A stretch of 64,000 nucleotides of DNA from Sphingomonas sp. PP-F2F-A104-K0414. GTDB lineage: Bacteria > Pseudomonadota > Alphaproteobacteria > Sphingomonadales > Sphingomonadaceae. The notes under the pieces are model-generated. The model did no database searches, had not been told where the DNA came from, and saw only the letters and a program-made list of their open reading frames with translations. Below, in pieces: positions 1 through 9,100 of the stretch (position 1 is its first letter; the number at the start of each line of letters is the position of its first letter). A program made the translations under genes and the position numbers. Where the stretch lies: the NCBI RefSeq assembly GCF_004340945.1, contig NZ_SLYD01000006.1, positions 1 through 64,000 on the forward strand, given 5' to 3'.

Positions 1-224
1 GCAGACGGCCTGATCTGCGACCGATCATAGGCGGCGCGTGCTTCCTTCTTCCCCAAAACGGAATACGCCTCGTTGATCTCTTTCGCACGAGCAGAAACAT
101 CCACACCATGATTGGTATCGGGGTGATATTGACGGAGCAGCGCTTTCCATGCGGCGTGGATAGTGTCGCGACTTGCCGTCGAGGACACCCCTAGAACAGA
201 ATAATAGTCCGGTGAGAGAGCCAT
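1..224 (-). CDS. J-domain (DnaJ-like) protein, C-terminal part cut by window edge
   Basis: Reading the minus strand from the ATG at 224 gives 74 codons that run off the left edge. The translation begins MALSPDYYSVLGVSSTAS and contains the HPD tripeptide (RQYHPDTN) between helices II and III, then KEINEAYSVLGKKEARAAYD, the classic helix III-IV pattern of a J domain. J domains stimulate the ATPase of Hsp70/DnaK. The J domain sits at the very N-terminus, as in DnaJ, CbpA and many small J proteins; what follows (zinc finger, substrate-binding part, membrane anchor) lies outside the window, so the subclass is unknown. Confidence 0.88.
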   Translation of the reverse strand, partial: MALSPDYYSVLGVSSTASRDTIHAAWKALLRQYHPDTNHGVDVSARAKEINEAYSVLGKKEARAAYDRSQIRPS

Positions 225-585
225 CTAGCCGTAACTTGCGGCTAAATCGCGCCAAAGGAAAGTCCACACGGCGCGTGATCTTAACCTGGCCTTCCTGGTA
301 ATCCAAAGATTGGCTTTAGGCGCCAACAGTCAGATAGCTACCGTTCCCACCCGCAACTTCGTGGTTTTGACGGCACCACGCCGCCCCCCGGCGCAGACCC
401 GGAAGCAGTCGTTGAAGCTCGAAAAGGCGCTTCCCGAAATTGGCCTTTCGTTCATGCCCGAAGTCAGATGCCCGAAAGTCGAGTGCCCGATCACGAAGCC
501 ATCCAGCTCGAACGCATGAAAGGCACGCGTATGGCGGTTCGGAATGCCCGCTTGCACCGTAGGCAATCAGGCGCGACGATGCGCC
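225..585. other. Intergenic region, no supported gene
   Basis: 361 bases between the divergent J-domain gene and the secreted hydrolase. Open frames on both strands are arginine/proline/serine-rich with no recognisable protein pattern. Any promoters for the two flanking genes must lie here, but I could not pick out a convincing one. Confidence 0.4.
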
Positions 586-1683
586 ATGCTGTATCTCCTG
601 CCACTTCTGCTCCTCCAAGCCGCGACCACCCAGACCCCGCCGCTCACTCCGGCGAGCAAGTCTGCGCCATCGGTCTCCAAGTGGCCGGCGCGCGACGCGC
701 AGTTCACGGTCCGTGCTTTCCGCCTTCGTTCCGGTGAAACTATGCCCGAGTTGCGCATCAATTACACGACGCTCGGATCGCCTCACCGGAACGCCAAGGG
801 TGAGATTGATAACGCTGTGATGGTCCTACACGGCACCGGCGGCACCGGCCGCCAGTTCCTCGCCCCACAGTTCGCCGACGAGCTCTACGGCCCTGGCCAG
901 CCTCTTGACATCAAGCGCTACTGGATCATTCTCCCCGACGGGATCGGCCACGGCAAGTCTTCCAAACCTTCCGACGGCCTGCACATGCGCTTTCCGCACT
1001 ATGACTACGATGACATGGTCGAGGCGCAATACCGCCTGCTGCACGATGGGCTTGGCATCAGGCGCATGCGCCTTATTATGGGAACCTCGATGGGCTGCAT
1101 GCACAGCCTTATCTGGGGCGAGACGCACCCCAACTTCTCCCGTGCGCTGATGCCTCTCGCCTGCGAGCCGGTCGAGATTGCCGGCCTCAACCGGATGTGG
1201 CGCAAGCTTGCGATTGATGGGATCGAAGCGGACCCGGCATGGGCGGGTGGAGAGTACCGCACGCCACCCACGCAAGGACTGCGCACCGCCGCCAGCCTTC
1301 TCTTCGTGGCCGGTGCCGCACCCCTTTACTTCCAAGCGCAATACCCCGGGCGCGAAGCGGCTGAGGCGTTTGCCCGGGAGCGGGTTGCAGCGTCTATCAA
1401 GGGCACGGACGCGAACGACCTGATCTACCAAGTGGACGCATCGCGCACCTACAACCCCTGGTCGGAGCTAGAGGCGATCACGGCGCCCACGACTTGGGTG
1501 AACTCGGCCGACGACTTCATCAACCCGCGCAACCTCGACTACCCTCAGCGTGCGGTGGCGCGCATGAGAGATGCCAGATTTCGCCTTGTCCCCGAGACGA
1601 CTGACACTCGCGGTCACGGGACGCACACCTCTGCCCGGTTTTGGAAGCGGGACTTGGTCGACCTGCTCCGTCGCACAGAATAG
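586..1683 (+). CDS. Secreted alpha/beta-fold hydrolase, MetX/homoserine acetyltransferase-like fold
   Basis: An upstream in-frame ATG exists at 544, but the ATG at 586 gives a clean signal peptide (MLYLLPLLLLQAATTQTPP), so I prefer it; 365 aa. The core has the oxyanion region HGTGGTGRQF, the nucleophile elbow GTSMGCMHS (Ser), an acid in NSADDFINP and the catalytic-type His in RGHGTHTS. The length and the IKRYWIILPDGIGHGKSSKP stretch resemble the homoserine O-acetyltransferase-like branch of alpha/beta hydrolases, but a signal peptide argues against methionine synthesis and for a periplasmic or secreted esterase or lactonase. Substrate unknown. A separate secreted gene follows 32 bases downstream. 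Confidence 0.8.
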   Translation: MLYLLPLLLLQAATTQTPPLTPASKSAPSVSKWPARDAQFTVRAFRLRSGETMPELRINYTTLGSPHRNAKGEIDNAVMVLHGTGGTGRQFLAPQFADELYGPGQPLDIKRYWIILPDGIGHGKSSKPSDGLHMRFPHYDYDDMVEAQYRLLHDGLGIRRMRLIMGTSMGCMHSLIWGETHPNFSRALMPLACEPVEIAGLNRMWRKLAIDGIEADPAWAGGEYRTPPTQGLRTAASLLFVAGAAPLYFQAQYPGREAAEAFARERVAASIKGTDANDLIYQVDASRTYNPWSELEAITAPTTWVNSADDFINPRNLDYPQRAVARMRDARFRLVPETTDTRGHGTHTSARFWKRDLVDLLRRTE

Positions 1684-1715
1684 ACTTCAATCCGCCTACT
1701 GGTGGGAGAGATCAT

Positions 1716-2420
1716 ATGAGGCTCAATGGTTCAGTCAAAGCACGGATCGTCATAGCATCGACTATGCTGCTGGCAGCGAATGGAGGGCATGCACAGTTCG
1801 TACCCCCGTCGGGCTTTAGCGGGCAAGGTGACAGGCCTGGAGTTGCCGCTCCGACCGACCCTACGGCGCCAGCGCTGACGCGCCTTCCGAACAATGGCTT
1901 GGCTGATCGCTTCGCCATCGTGCCAGGTTACAAGCGCGGAGCAAGCACGGGACACGTCGAGGTCGTAGGAGCCTTTGAGATCAAGGAGACGGATAAGCGA
2001 CATCTTATCGCGGCATGGTCTACTGGCTTTCTCCCAATCACACTCTCGTTCGATGATGGCGAGTGCTATTCTCTACAGGCGGACTATTTCGGGGGCACAC
2101 TTTCGAACGGCCGTATGTCCCCGATCGACTGCAACGAGCAGCAGGTAGCAAGTGAGGCAATTCCTCCTTCGCCTACGGGTGGTAGCGGCCTAGCATTCAT
2201 TAACAGCGCTTGGAGCTATGCGGCATGGTCGGACAAGCAAGCAGGGACGACGATTGTCACGGCTCCGTACACGGACTCCTTCAAACCTCTATTCACCGCG
2301 AAGATGGCAACTATCGCAATCATGGCGATGAACGGACCGGACTATCCGGGCGGGAATGTTACTTTGGTCGGTAGGGTTGACGGCCGCCTTACGGTCGTAA
2401 CGCTGGAGGTGGGTTACTAA
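1716..2420 (+). CDS. Secreted protein of unknown function
   Basis: 234 aa from the ATG at 1716, which has a GGGAGAG ribosome site about 8 bases upstream; a longer in-frame start at 1641 would overlap the preceding gene and lacks such a site. The N-terminus (RLNGSVKARIVIASTMLLAANGGHAQF) is a typical signal peptide with an A-X-A cleavage site. The mature protein is rich in Gly/Pro/Thr and contains FSDDGECYSL-like and PIDCNEQQ cysteine-bearing segments plus VTLVGRVDGRLTVVTLEV at the end, which suggests a beta-rich fold. No family recognised. It could be co-transcribed with the upstream hydrolase. Confidence 0.7.
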   Translation: MRLNGSVKARIVIASTMLLAANGGHAQFVPPSGFSGQGDRPGVAAPTDPTAPALTRLPNNGLADRFAIVPGYKRGASTGHVEVVGAFEIKETDKRHLIAAWSTGFLPITLSFDDGECYSLQADYFGGTLSNGRMSPIDCNEQQVASEAIPPSPTGGSGLAFINSAWSYAAWSDKQAGTTIVTAPYTDSFKPLFTAKMATIAIMAMNGPDYPGGNVTLVGRVDGRLTVVTLEVGY

Positions 2421-2691
2421 GGCAAATACCCGCCTAGACGAACGCAGGTTAAAGACCCAATCTCGGTCATCCAGAGCCTTGCGCGCGGCGCTCAACTCCG
2501 GACGCTCATTCACGCTGATGACTAGCCTGTTACAAACAGGGTGCTCTCGCCAATCATCGCAATCGAGTAGACGTGGCGTCGACCCGCGCTAGTCCGACCG
2601 GCCGCTCGGACGCAGGCGGGAACGCCGCTCGCGAGGCGACGCGGCCGCCTAAGCGCTAGGCGAGCACAGCCGCCGCCGCTACCGTCCCGGC

Positions 2692-3708
2692 ATGGACCTA
2701 ATGCAGGGCGTCAGCCGCATCCTCGAGCATCTCGAGAACGACAGCGTCGAGGGCGCGACCATGGCCTGCATGCGCCTCGCAAGGCTCGCGCAGGACCACC
2801 TGAACGCCGCGATCTTCTTGCGCGAGCTCTATCCCAAGAAAGAGGAGGTCGCCCGCACGCTCTACGACGACACCTGCCATCTTGGTGCCGAGGCCGGAAA
2901 GTTCGTCTTCGAGACCTCCTTCAAGCGCTGGATTGAGATCCACACGCTCGACTATCCGCTATCGTCCTCCGCAGGCGAGGACATGACGGTCCTGCGCGTC
3001 GCCGCGGGCGAGATCGAGCCGGAGTTGGAGCAGTGGAAGGCGACGTTGGTCGACCTGCAGCCACCTCCGGGGCTGGCGGCGTTCGACGCTGCGGCGTTCC
3101 ACGATTCAGCGACCTCGGAACGCGCGGGCATCAGGCTGCGCATCACCGCGCTCAACACGATCAAGGCCCGACTGAAGACGCGCTGCCTCAACTACGCGGT
3201 GCGCATGGAGCGGCAGCTCGCGTCGCAGGACCGCAACCAGCAACTGCTTTGGTCAGTGCAAAACGACGTCAACAACCATTTCAAGGAGCACGCGCCCGAC
3301 GTCTACGCGAAGATGCAGAAGGCGTCCGTGCTCGCGGCGTCGCCTGACGCGGAGGACGCCGCCCTGACGCTCACCGAGGTCCGGCGGGCGCTGCAGTCGG
3401 CCGCCGACCACTTCTATCCGCCCAGCACGGAGCCCGTCATGTGCTCGGACGGCAAGGAGCGCGTGCTGGGTGCGGACAGATACTTGAACCGCCTCAACGA
3501 ACACCTCGCCATGAGCCTGCGCAGCAAAGCGCAGCGAGACCTCGCCGCAGCAGAACTTACCCTACTCGACACCTTCATGCGCCGGTTAAACGACCTCGCG
3601 TCGAAGGGCGTGCACGCTGAGGTGACCCAGGCCGAAGCTCGGCAGGGACTGGTGGGACTTTTTCTGTTTCTGTCGACGATCACGCGCAGCGCGGCAGGCA
3701 ACGGGTGA
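2692..3708 (+). CDS. Helical protein with abortive-infection-like C-terminal region
   Basis: 338 aa, almost entirely alpha-helical in appearance, no signal peptide or membrane segment. Residues about 235-330 contain LTEVRRALQSAADHFYPP, then DGKERVLGADRYLNRLNEHL, then RLNDLASKGVHAEVTQAEAR. I recognise this order from C-terminal regions of uncharacterised proteins found in defence islands, some fused to AbiTii-like N-termini; the family assignment is from memory and not certain. A HEPN-type ribonuclease fold is possible, but the spacing from Arg to His in RLNDLASKGVH is longer than the usual R-x(4-6)-H, so catalysis cannot be claimed. It converges on the nuclease gene at 3748. An internal ATG at 2701 is an alternative start. 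Confidence 0.7.
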   Translation: MDLMQGVSRILEHLENDSVEGATMACMRLARLAQDHLNAAIFLRELYPKKEEVARTLYDDTCHLGAEAGKFVFETSFKRWIEIHTLDYPLSSSAGEDMTVLRVAAGEIEPELEQWKATLVDLQPPPGLAAFDAAAFHDSATSERAGIRLRITALNTIKARLKTRCLNYAVRMERQLASQDRNQQLLWSVQNDVNNHFKEHAPDVYAKMQKASVLAASPDAEDAALTLTEVRRALQSAADHFYPPSTEPVMCSDGKERVLGADRYLNRLNEHLAMSLRSKAQRDLAAAELTLLDTFMRRLNDLASKGVHAEVTQAEARQGLVGLFLFLSTITRSAAGNG

Positions 3709-3747
3709 CTTAATCTTGTTCGACGTCGAGACGTTGCCCGCTGCCGT

Positions 3748-5109
3748 TCAGAGGTGAGACCCCGGCTGGCCATCCTGGTCCATGAAGAGCAGATGGCCGG
3801 GAAGAGGCTCCCTCATCGGTTTTCGCCCAACCGGATGCCACGCCAGCGTCTCCGTGACGGCGGCGCTCTCGTTGCGGGCGGTCACCAACTCGGGCATGAA
3901 GTAGTTACCGTACACCATGCGCAAGCCAGTCATACCGGGCTCGAATGTCGCCATCTCGCGTCGGTTGAGCGCATGCCGGCGGCCATCCTCGTTGTTTCCG
4001 CCGGCGCCCTCGTAGCCGACGTGGATAGCGCCAGGCCGGTCGCCAGGAAGCTGCAGGGACGCCTGGCCGATCAGGCCGCGAAAGTGCGTCGACTTTCGCC
4101 GCGCGGCCTCGTCCGAGCCACTCCGCCAGCCGACCAGGCTCAGGTGGTCGACCCAAGCGGCATGAAGCGGGCGCCCCTCCGCGGGCGTCCAGTCGCCGGC
4201 CATCGTGAAATCGACCGCCGGCTCGTAGCTGCCTAGCAGCAGTTCGACCATTCGGCTGGAGCCGAAGTAGATGTCATCCTCGACCATGACTGCGTGTAGA
4301 CGGGCCCAGCCGACGTCGGCCACCATACCTTCGCCACCCTCGTCGTCCCACTCGTAGATGCCGTCCGACCCCAGGAAGCGCTCGACCTTGGCGGATAGAT
4401 AGTCGTCACCCAGAGTGTGCAGCTCCCCACGGAACCTGGTCAGGAGGAGGAGCGATCGACCAGCGTCGCGTGAGAGCGCGTGCACGCCATCCGCCATGCG
4501 TTCACCGGCGAGCCGCTCGTCGCGAGCGTAGCCGGACCGACCGGCACGCTTGATCTCGACTGCCCAGCTGTTGCCGGGGCGCTCCACCATCAAGTCGTTG
4601 CGCTTGGCGACTCCCGGCGCTTCGGGCACGAACCGCACGTCGTCCCACCCCCGTCTGGCATAGGCGCCGGCGACCAGAAGCTCGTAGATGCCGTCGTCCG
4701 GCTGCGCCGTGTTCTCCGTCATCACTCTGGCGGCGCGGGCCTCACCGCCATCGACGCCAACGAGGGTGTCGCGCAACTGCCCGATGCGCTGGAAGAGCGG
4801 CGCGATCCGGTAGCCTGCGGGCAGGAAGAAGTCAGGTCTCAGCGCCGGGTCCGCGTAGCGGGTCGCCTGATACACATACCACGCGATCGCGTCGGCGGGA
4901 TCGAACAGCGCGGCCCGCCGGCCTTCGGCCCATTCTAGCTTGGCCGCCTGGAACCGCTCCTCAACGGCAGCCAGGCGAGGCGCCCATTCGGCCGACGGCA
5001 CGAGCGACTGCAGCCAGGCGACGGCGGTCAGCACATCGTCGTCGCGCCAGTCCTGGCCATGGCGCTGCGCGAGCCAGAGCGTGTTGTGCTTCGGCTTCCT
5101 AGCCATCAA
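3748..5109 (-). CDS. PD-(D/E)XK-type nuclease-like protein
   Basis: 453 aa. A central segment carries the signature of the restriction-endonuclease-like fold: Glu143 in IYELLVAGAYARRG (helix before the core), Asp172 in AKRNDLMVER and Glu185-x-Lys187 in SWAVEIKRAGRSG. The surrounding 140 N-terminal residues are Trp/Arg-rich and the C-terminal 230 residues (including MVEDDIYFGSSRMVELLLGSYEP and MTGLRMVYGNYFMPEL) look like a separate domain I do not recognise. It is divergent from the caspase-like gene, with 97 bases between the two starts, so the two could be co-regulated. A role as a DNA-cleaving effector in defence is an inference from the motif and the neighbourhood. Confidence 0.72.
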   Translation of the reverse strand: MMARKPKHNTLWLAQRHGQDWRDDDVLTAVAWLQSLVPSAEWAPRLAAVEERFQAAKLEWAEGRRAALFDPADAIAWYVYQATRYADPALRPDFFLPAGYRIAPLFQRIGQLRDTLVGVDGGEARAARVMTENTAQPDDGIYELLVAGAYARRGWDDVRFVPEAPGVAKRNDLMVERPGNSWAVEIKRAGRSGYARDERLAGERMADGVHALSRDAGRSLLLLTRFRGELHTLGDDYLSAKVERFLGSDGIYEWDDEGGEGMVADVGWARLHAVMVEDDIYFGSSRMVELLLGSYEPAVDFTMAGDWTPAEGRPLHAAWVDHLSLVGWRSGSDEAARRKSTHFRGLIGQASLQLPGDRPGAIHVGYEGAGGNNEDGRRHALNRREMATFEPGMTGLRMVYGNYFMPELVTARNESAAVTETLAWHPVGRKPMREPLPGHLLFMDQDGQPGSHL

Positions 5110-5206
5110 ACATCTCCTTAATCAGCATGTTCTGCGCATCGCAAGCACCTGGGCGCGGCGCAAACTGCGCGCTACATGCGCAACCAGAGTAAGATAAGGC
5201 AGCGGT

Positions 5207-6664
5207 ATGACACGTAAGGCGCTAGTCATTGGCAACGGCAAATATCCGATCGGCTACGATCTCTTGAATCCCGTTAATGACGCAGTCGCTATCGCAGAGG
5301 CGCTCCGCCGCAACGGCTTCGAGGTGACCGAGCTAACCGACGTCGACCACAACGAGATGGAGATCGCGACGGTCGCGTTCGGCAAGTCCCTCGAGCGCGA
5401 CGGCGCGGCCGCCTTCTACTTCGCCGGTCACGGCGTAGAGATAGATGGCGTCAACCACTTGGTGGGCATCGACGCGGATCCGACCAACGAGACCTCGACG
5501 AAATACAATTCGCTCAGGCTTGATTTTATCGTCGACGCCATGGATCGTGCCGGGTCCGAGACTAACATTGTCATCCTCGACGCCTGCAGAGAGAACCCGT
5601 TCGGCAAGAAATGGGCACGCTCGTTCGGCGCCGGCGGCCTCGCGCCCGTCACCGCGCCGCGCGGGACGCTTATTGCCTTCTCAACGTCGCCCGGCGAGAA
5701 GGCAATGGACGGCGAGGGTTCGCACGGTCGGTACACGGAAGCGCTGCTCCAGCACATCGACGCAGTCTGCCCGGTTGAGACGATGTTTAAGCGCGTGCGC
5801 GCGACGATGGCCACCACCACCGGCAAGAAGCAAACCCCGTGGGAGCATACGTCGCTCATCGCCGAGTTTTTCTTAAACCGCAGCCGCCACGTGCCGATCA
5901 CCCAGTACAGCGACCAAGCGGTCAAAGACGGCGGCTTCATCGCCGACCCCAAAAAGCCATCGCATTTGGTAATCGCGGAACTCAAATACCGCCATTACGA
6001 CCGACAGAACACGGCTGCGCGGGGCCTGTCGGTGTCGGCGCTCAACAAGTTTTCCGACAGCTCTTGCTTTATGATCGGCCGCGCGCTGTACGCAGCCGCC
6101 GACGGCGACGCCCACGCCGCTAAGGGGTGGATCGCGAGCTTTGTCGGCAACGCGGCGAAGGTGAACCCGGGTAAGCGGAAGGCGCTTCTCGACGGAATGC
6201 TATTCGAGGTATTCTTTGATAGTCAGGGAACGCTTCGCGCCAAGCCGAAAGGTAAGCACTTCGACTCCCTGTACGCGATGGTGGACGTGCCGGCGCTTCG
6301 CCCCAGCCTAGAGTTTATCGCGGAGGTGCTCGTAAGTACCGGCCGAATGTTCCTGGCATTCCCGAACCTTGACGACGACGTCTCCATCGATGTCACGACG
6401 TCAATCATGCCGGGCAAGCCAAATCCCGCGGTCACCGGCATCATGGTCGGTGGCCGCGACATTCTGAAGCTTGACAGCCCCGACCGGCTGGATGACAAGG
6501 GTGTCCCGCTATACTTCATTATTTCGCTAGGCGAACTGAAGAGGCGGCTTGCGGCGGATGCGGCGTTGCCGACGTCGCGACAGGTGCTCAATTTTCCCGA
6601 CCTTTCCAAGCCGCCAGAGGAGCTGCGCTACCCGGCGGGCTATTCGTTGGCTTGGTCGGGCTGA
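5207..6664 (+). CDS. Caspase-like (peptidase C14) protease with unknown C-terminal domain
   Basis: 485 aa. Residues 1-225 form a caspase/metacaspase p20-like domain: RKALVIGNGKYPIGYDLLNPVNDA at the start, the catalytic His in FYFAGHGVEIDGVNHLVG and the catalytic Cys in NIVILDACRENPF, followed by TLIAFSTSPGEKAMDGEGSHGRYTEALL, which is typical of prokaryotic C14 proteins. Residues about 230-485 are a second domain I cannot name. Bacterial caspase-like proteases act as effectors in several antiphage and programmed-death systems, where they are triggered by a sensor and cleave partner proteins. The candidate partner here is the divergent PD-(D/E)XK protein; this pairing is inferred from adjacency only. 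A perfect hairpin follows the stop codon directly. Confidence 0.85.
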   Translation: MTRKALVIGNGKYPIGYDLLNPVNDAVAIAEALRRNGFEVTELTDVDHNEMEIATVAFGKSLERDGAAAFYFAGHGVEIDGVNHLVGIDADPTNETSTKYNSLRLDFIVDAMDRAGSETNIVILDACRENPFGKKWARSFGAGGLAPVTAPRGTLIAFSTSPGEKAMDGEGSHGRYTEALLQHIDAVCPVETMFKRVRATMATTTGKKQTPWEHTSLIAEFFLNRSRHVPITQYSDQAVKDGGFIADPKKPSHLVIAELKYRHYDRQNTAARGLSVSALNKFSDSSCFMIGRALYAAADGDAHAAKGWIASFVGNAAKVNPGKRKALLDGMLFEVFFDSQGTLRAKPKGKHFDSLYAMVDVPALRPSLEFIAEVLVSTGRMFLAFPNLDDDVSIDVTTSIMPGKPNPAVTGIMVGGRDILKLDSPDRLDDKGVPLYFIISLGELKRRLAADAALPTSRQVLNFPDLSKPPEELRYPAGYSLAWSG

Positions 6665-6683
6665 GGTCGCCGCAGAGGCGACC
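6665..6683 (+). terminator. Hairpin immediately after the caspase-like gene
   Basis: GGTCGCC, loop GCAGA, GGCGACC: a perfect 7-bp stem starting one base after the TGA at 6662-6664. There is no U-tract, so it may be a 3'-end stabiliser rather than a strict intrinsic terminator. Confidence 0.5.
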
Positions 6684-7126
6684 CACAAGACGACATTCAG
6701 CCAAGTTTGCGCGCTCACCGACTTTGGACATCCGTTCATGTCCACTCTACGTCTCGAAGAGCGATCGCGGAATGGCAAAAAGTGAGACAAACCCGTCGTT
6801 CCGATGCCGCAGGTTGAGCAGTAGCTCTTGTCGGAAGCCGACGTCCAGCGCCTGTTCGTGCGGCGTGGCGTTACGACTGAAACTGGGCCGGTCTGGGACT
6901 GTCCGGTCTTGGTCGCTTGATCCAGCGAAGCCGCCATTCGACTGTGGCAATGTCCGTGGCCGTTTCCGACCCATTCTCGGTCACTCAGCCACCAATCTTT
7001 CATCCCTAGCTGCGCCAGTCCGCTTTTTCTATCTCGGATGCCCAAGACTATCGGTGGATTGCAGTCGCGAGACCGCTATGTCTTAGCGGGGGGAATGTGT
7101 TTTAGCGAACTCTCCGGGGAGGGCAT
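6684..7126. other. Intergenic region before the Gabija operon
   Basis: About 440 bases with no convincing gene. The frames present encode Arg/Ser/Cys-rich peptides without family features. The stretch GGGCCGGTCTGGGACT near 6888-6903 has a near match in opposite orientation near 15015-15035 (GGACCGGGTCTGGGACT), suggesting that both gaps carry members of a degenerate non-coding repeat. Confidence 0.35.
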
Positions 7127-9100
7127 GTGCGACTGGCTGAAATACAGATCGAGAACTTCAGGACTTTCGGCGAAGGGGATGCCGCGTTTCGGCTGACTTT
7201 GCCGGCCGGCATCGCGGCATTGGTGGGAGAGAATGATTCCGGCAAAACCGCTATCGTTGACGCCATCCGACTCGTTTTGGGTACGCGGGGCCAGGATTAC
7301 TTCAGGGTGGGTGAGGCAGATTTCCATCAGCCACCGGACGGTGGTGTAGCCAGAAACGACATCCGAATTGTCTTGAGGTTCGATGCGCTCAGCGCTGGCG
7401 ATCGTGGGGCTTTCCTCGAGCATCTCACTTATCTCGATGGCAAGGCCCATCTGTTCTTGCATTGGCAGGCGGTGGCGGGCTCCCGCGGTCCGTCCAGACG
7501 TTTCACAACCGTAGAGTGCCGTTCGGGTGCCACGGGCGGTGGTCCGGCTCTGGAGGCCTCGGCACGGGCTCTACTCTGCGCGACTTATCTGCGGCCACTC
7601 CGCGATGCCGATCAGGCTCTTTCGGCCGGCCGCGGCTCTCGGCTCGCCCAGATCCTCCAGCAGACTGAAGAGATCGAGAGCGTTGGCGAGGACTTTGATC
7701 CTGCGGCTTTCCCGGAAGATCCGACGACACTGAGCGTCCTCGGCATAGGCGACTTCGCCAACGAATTGTTGGAGCGTCAGGCCGGGATAGGTAACGCACG
7801 CGCACGCCTAAACGACGACTATCTCGCCAAGCTCTCGTTCGAAGGCGATACGCTAAAAGGTGCGATCTCCGTTAGTGGCGCTCGCGGCGACAAATCCGCA
7901 CGGCTACGACAACTTTTGGAGAAGCTTGAACTCGATTTGCGCGACGACGGCGTCGCGGACCCACCCCCAGGGCGCGGCCTTGGTTCCAACAATCTATTGT
8001 TCATGGCATCCGAGCTGCTTCTCCTCAGCCAAGAAAATGAGGGTTATCCTGCGCTGCTAATCGAAGAGCCCGAGGCGCATCTCCATCCCCAGCGCCAACA
8101 TCTCCTGATCAACTTTCTGAAGCAGAAGGCGATTGTGGATCGGGGTGCCGAGCATGGGCTTCAGGTCTTGATGACGACCCACAGCCCATCGCTTGCCTCG
8201 TCGCTCAAACTCGAAAATCTTGTGCTGGTTCGCAATGGGCGAGCGTTCCCGATGGGCCGCGAACATACCTTGCTCGCGCCGGACGACTATGCGTTTCTCG
8301 AGCGATTTTTGGACGCCACGAAAGCAAACCTCTTCTTTGCTCGCGGCGTCATGATCGTGGAAGGCGATGCCGAGAATATCCTCCTGCCCACGCTCGCCAG
8401 GCTGATCGGAAGGGATTTGGCACGCCATGGTGTGTCAGTTGTCAATGTTGGAGGTACGGGCCTTGGCCGATATGGGCGGATTTTCCAGCGCCGCGCGGCG
8501 GACGAGCAGGGGCTACTCAACGTCCCGGTGGCCTGCATGACCGACATGGATGTGATGCCCGATTGTGCGCCGGCCATACTCGGTCTTACCGCTCCAGATG
8601 GTTCGGTGCCCACGAAGGGCAGCAGGCGGTGGCGCAAGAAGGGCGACTTCGAGGACGATGGCCTTGAGAGCCAACGCGCTTTAATTGCTGCCCGCGCCAA
8701 CGGCCAATCGGTCCGCACCTTTGTCGCCGACGAATGGACCTTCGAATATGATCTTGCACATTTCGGCCTCGCGAGGGAGGTGTGGATTGCTGCGGATCTC
8801 GCGATCGCCGACGAACGCATCCATGCGGGCCGAGTGACGGTAGCCGACGTCCTGCGAACCTCGATCCGCAACTTCCGCGAGCTGTCTCACCTGGCCCCTG
8901 AAAGCCTCAGTACCTCGGTATATGCGAAGTATCGAGGCGGTGCCTCAAAGGCGATTGCGGCCCAATATCTGGCGGCGTTGCTCGATCGCGCAGCGGACCG
9001 GGGCCGTCTGCCTCCGGCCACACTTCGCGAGCTCCTACCACCCTATGTTCGTGCGACGATCGACTATGCCACGGGAAATGCCGGCGAGGCGCCGGTGTGA
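7127..9100 (+). CDS. gajA: Gabija protein GajA: OLD-family ATP-dependent nuclease
   Basis: 657 aa from a GTG start. The N-terminal ABC-type ATPase has Walker A GENDSGKT at residues 34-41 and Walker B LLIEEPEAHLHPQ near residue 309, split by a dimerisation insert. The C-terminal Toprim nuclease domain begins near residue 407 with VMIVEGDAENILLP (catalytic Glu) and has the acidic pair CMTDMDVMPD near residue 469. Class 2 OLD nucleases are defined by an adjacent UvrD-like helicase gene, which is present here with a 4-base stop/start overlap. In Gabija, GajA forms a tetrameric complex with GajB and nicks DNA when nucleotide levels fall during phage infection. All the key residues I could check are present, so the protein looks intact. 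Confidence 0.93.
   Translation: MRLAEIQIENFRTFGEGDAAFRLTLPAGIAALVGENDSGKTAIVDAIRLVLGTRGQDYFRVGEADFHQPPDGGVARNDIRIVLRFDALSAGDRGAFLEHLTYLDGKAHLFLHWQAVAGSRGPSRRFTTVECRSGATGGGPALEASARALLCATYLRPLRDADQALSAGRGSRLAQILQQTEEIESVGEDFDPAAFPEDPTTLSVLGIGDFANELLERQAGIGNARARLNDDYLAKLSFEGDTLKGAISVSGARGDKSARLRQLLEKLELDLRDDGVADPPPGRGLGSNNLLFMASELLLLSQENEGYPALLIEEPEAHLHPQRQHLLINFLKQKAIVDRGAEHGLQVLMTTHSPSLASSLKLENLVLVRNGRAFPMGREHTLLAPDDYAFLERFLDATKANLFFARGVMIVEGDAENILLPTLARLIGRDLARHGVSVVNVGGTGLGRYGRIFQRRAADEQGLLNVPVACMTDMDVMPDCAPAILGLTAPDGSVPTKGSRRWRKKGDFEDDGLESQRALIAARANGQSVRTFVADEWTFEYDLAHFGLAREVWIAADLAIADERIHAGRVTVADVLRTSIRNFRELSHLAPESLSTSVYAKYRGGASKAIAAQYLAALLDRAADRGRLPPATLRELLPPYVRATIDYATGNAGEAPV

Noticed and set aside
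316..786. Minus-strand frame of 156 codons upstream of the secreted hydrolase
   Set aside because: Arg-rich, overlaps the true hydrolase gene, no family pattern or ribosome site.
2692..3708. Firm call as a HEPN ribonuclease
   Set aside because: The only Arg-His pair near the C-terminus is spaced too widely for the usual R-x(4-6)-H motif.
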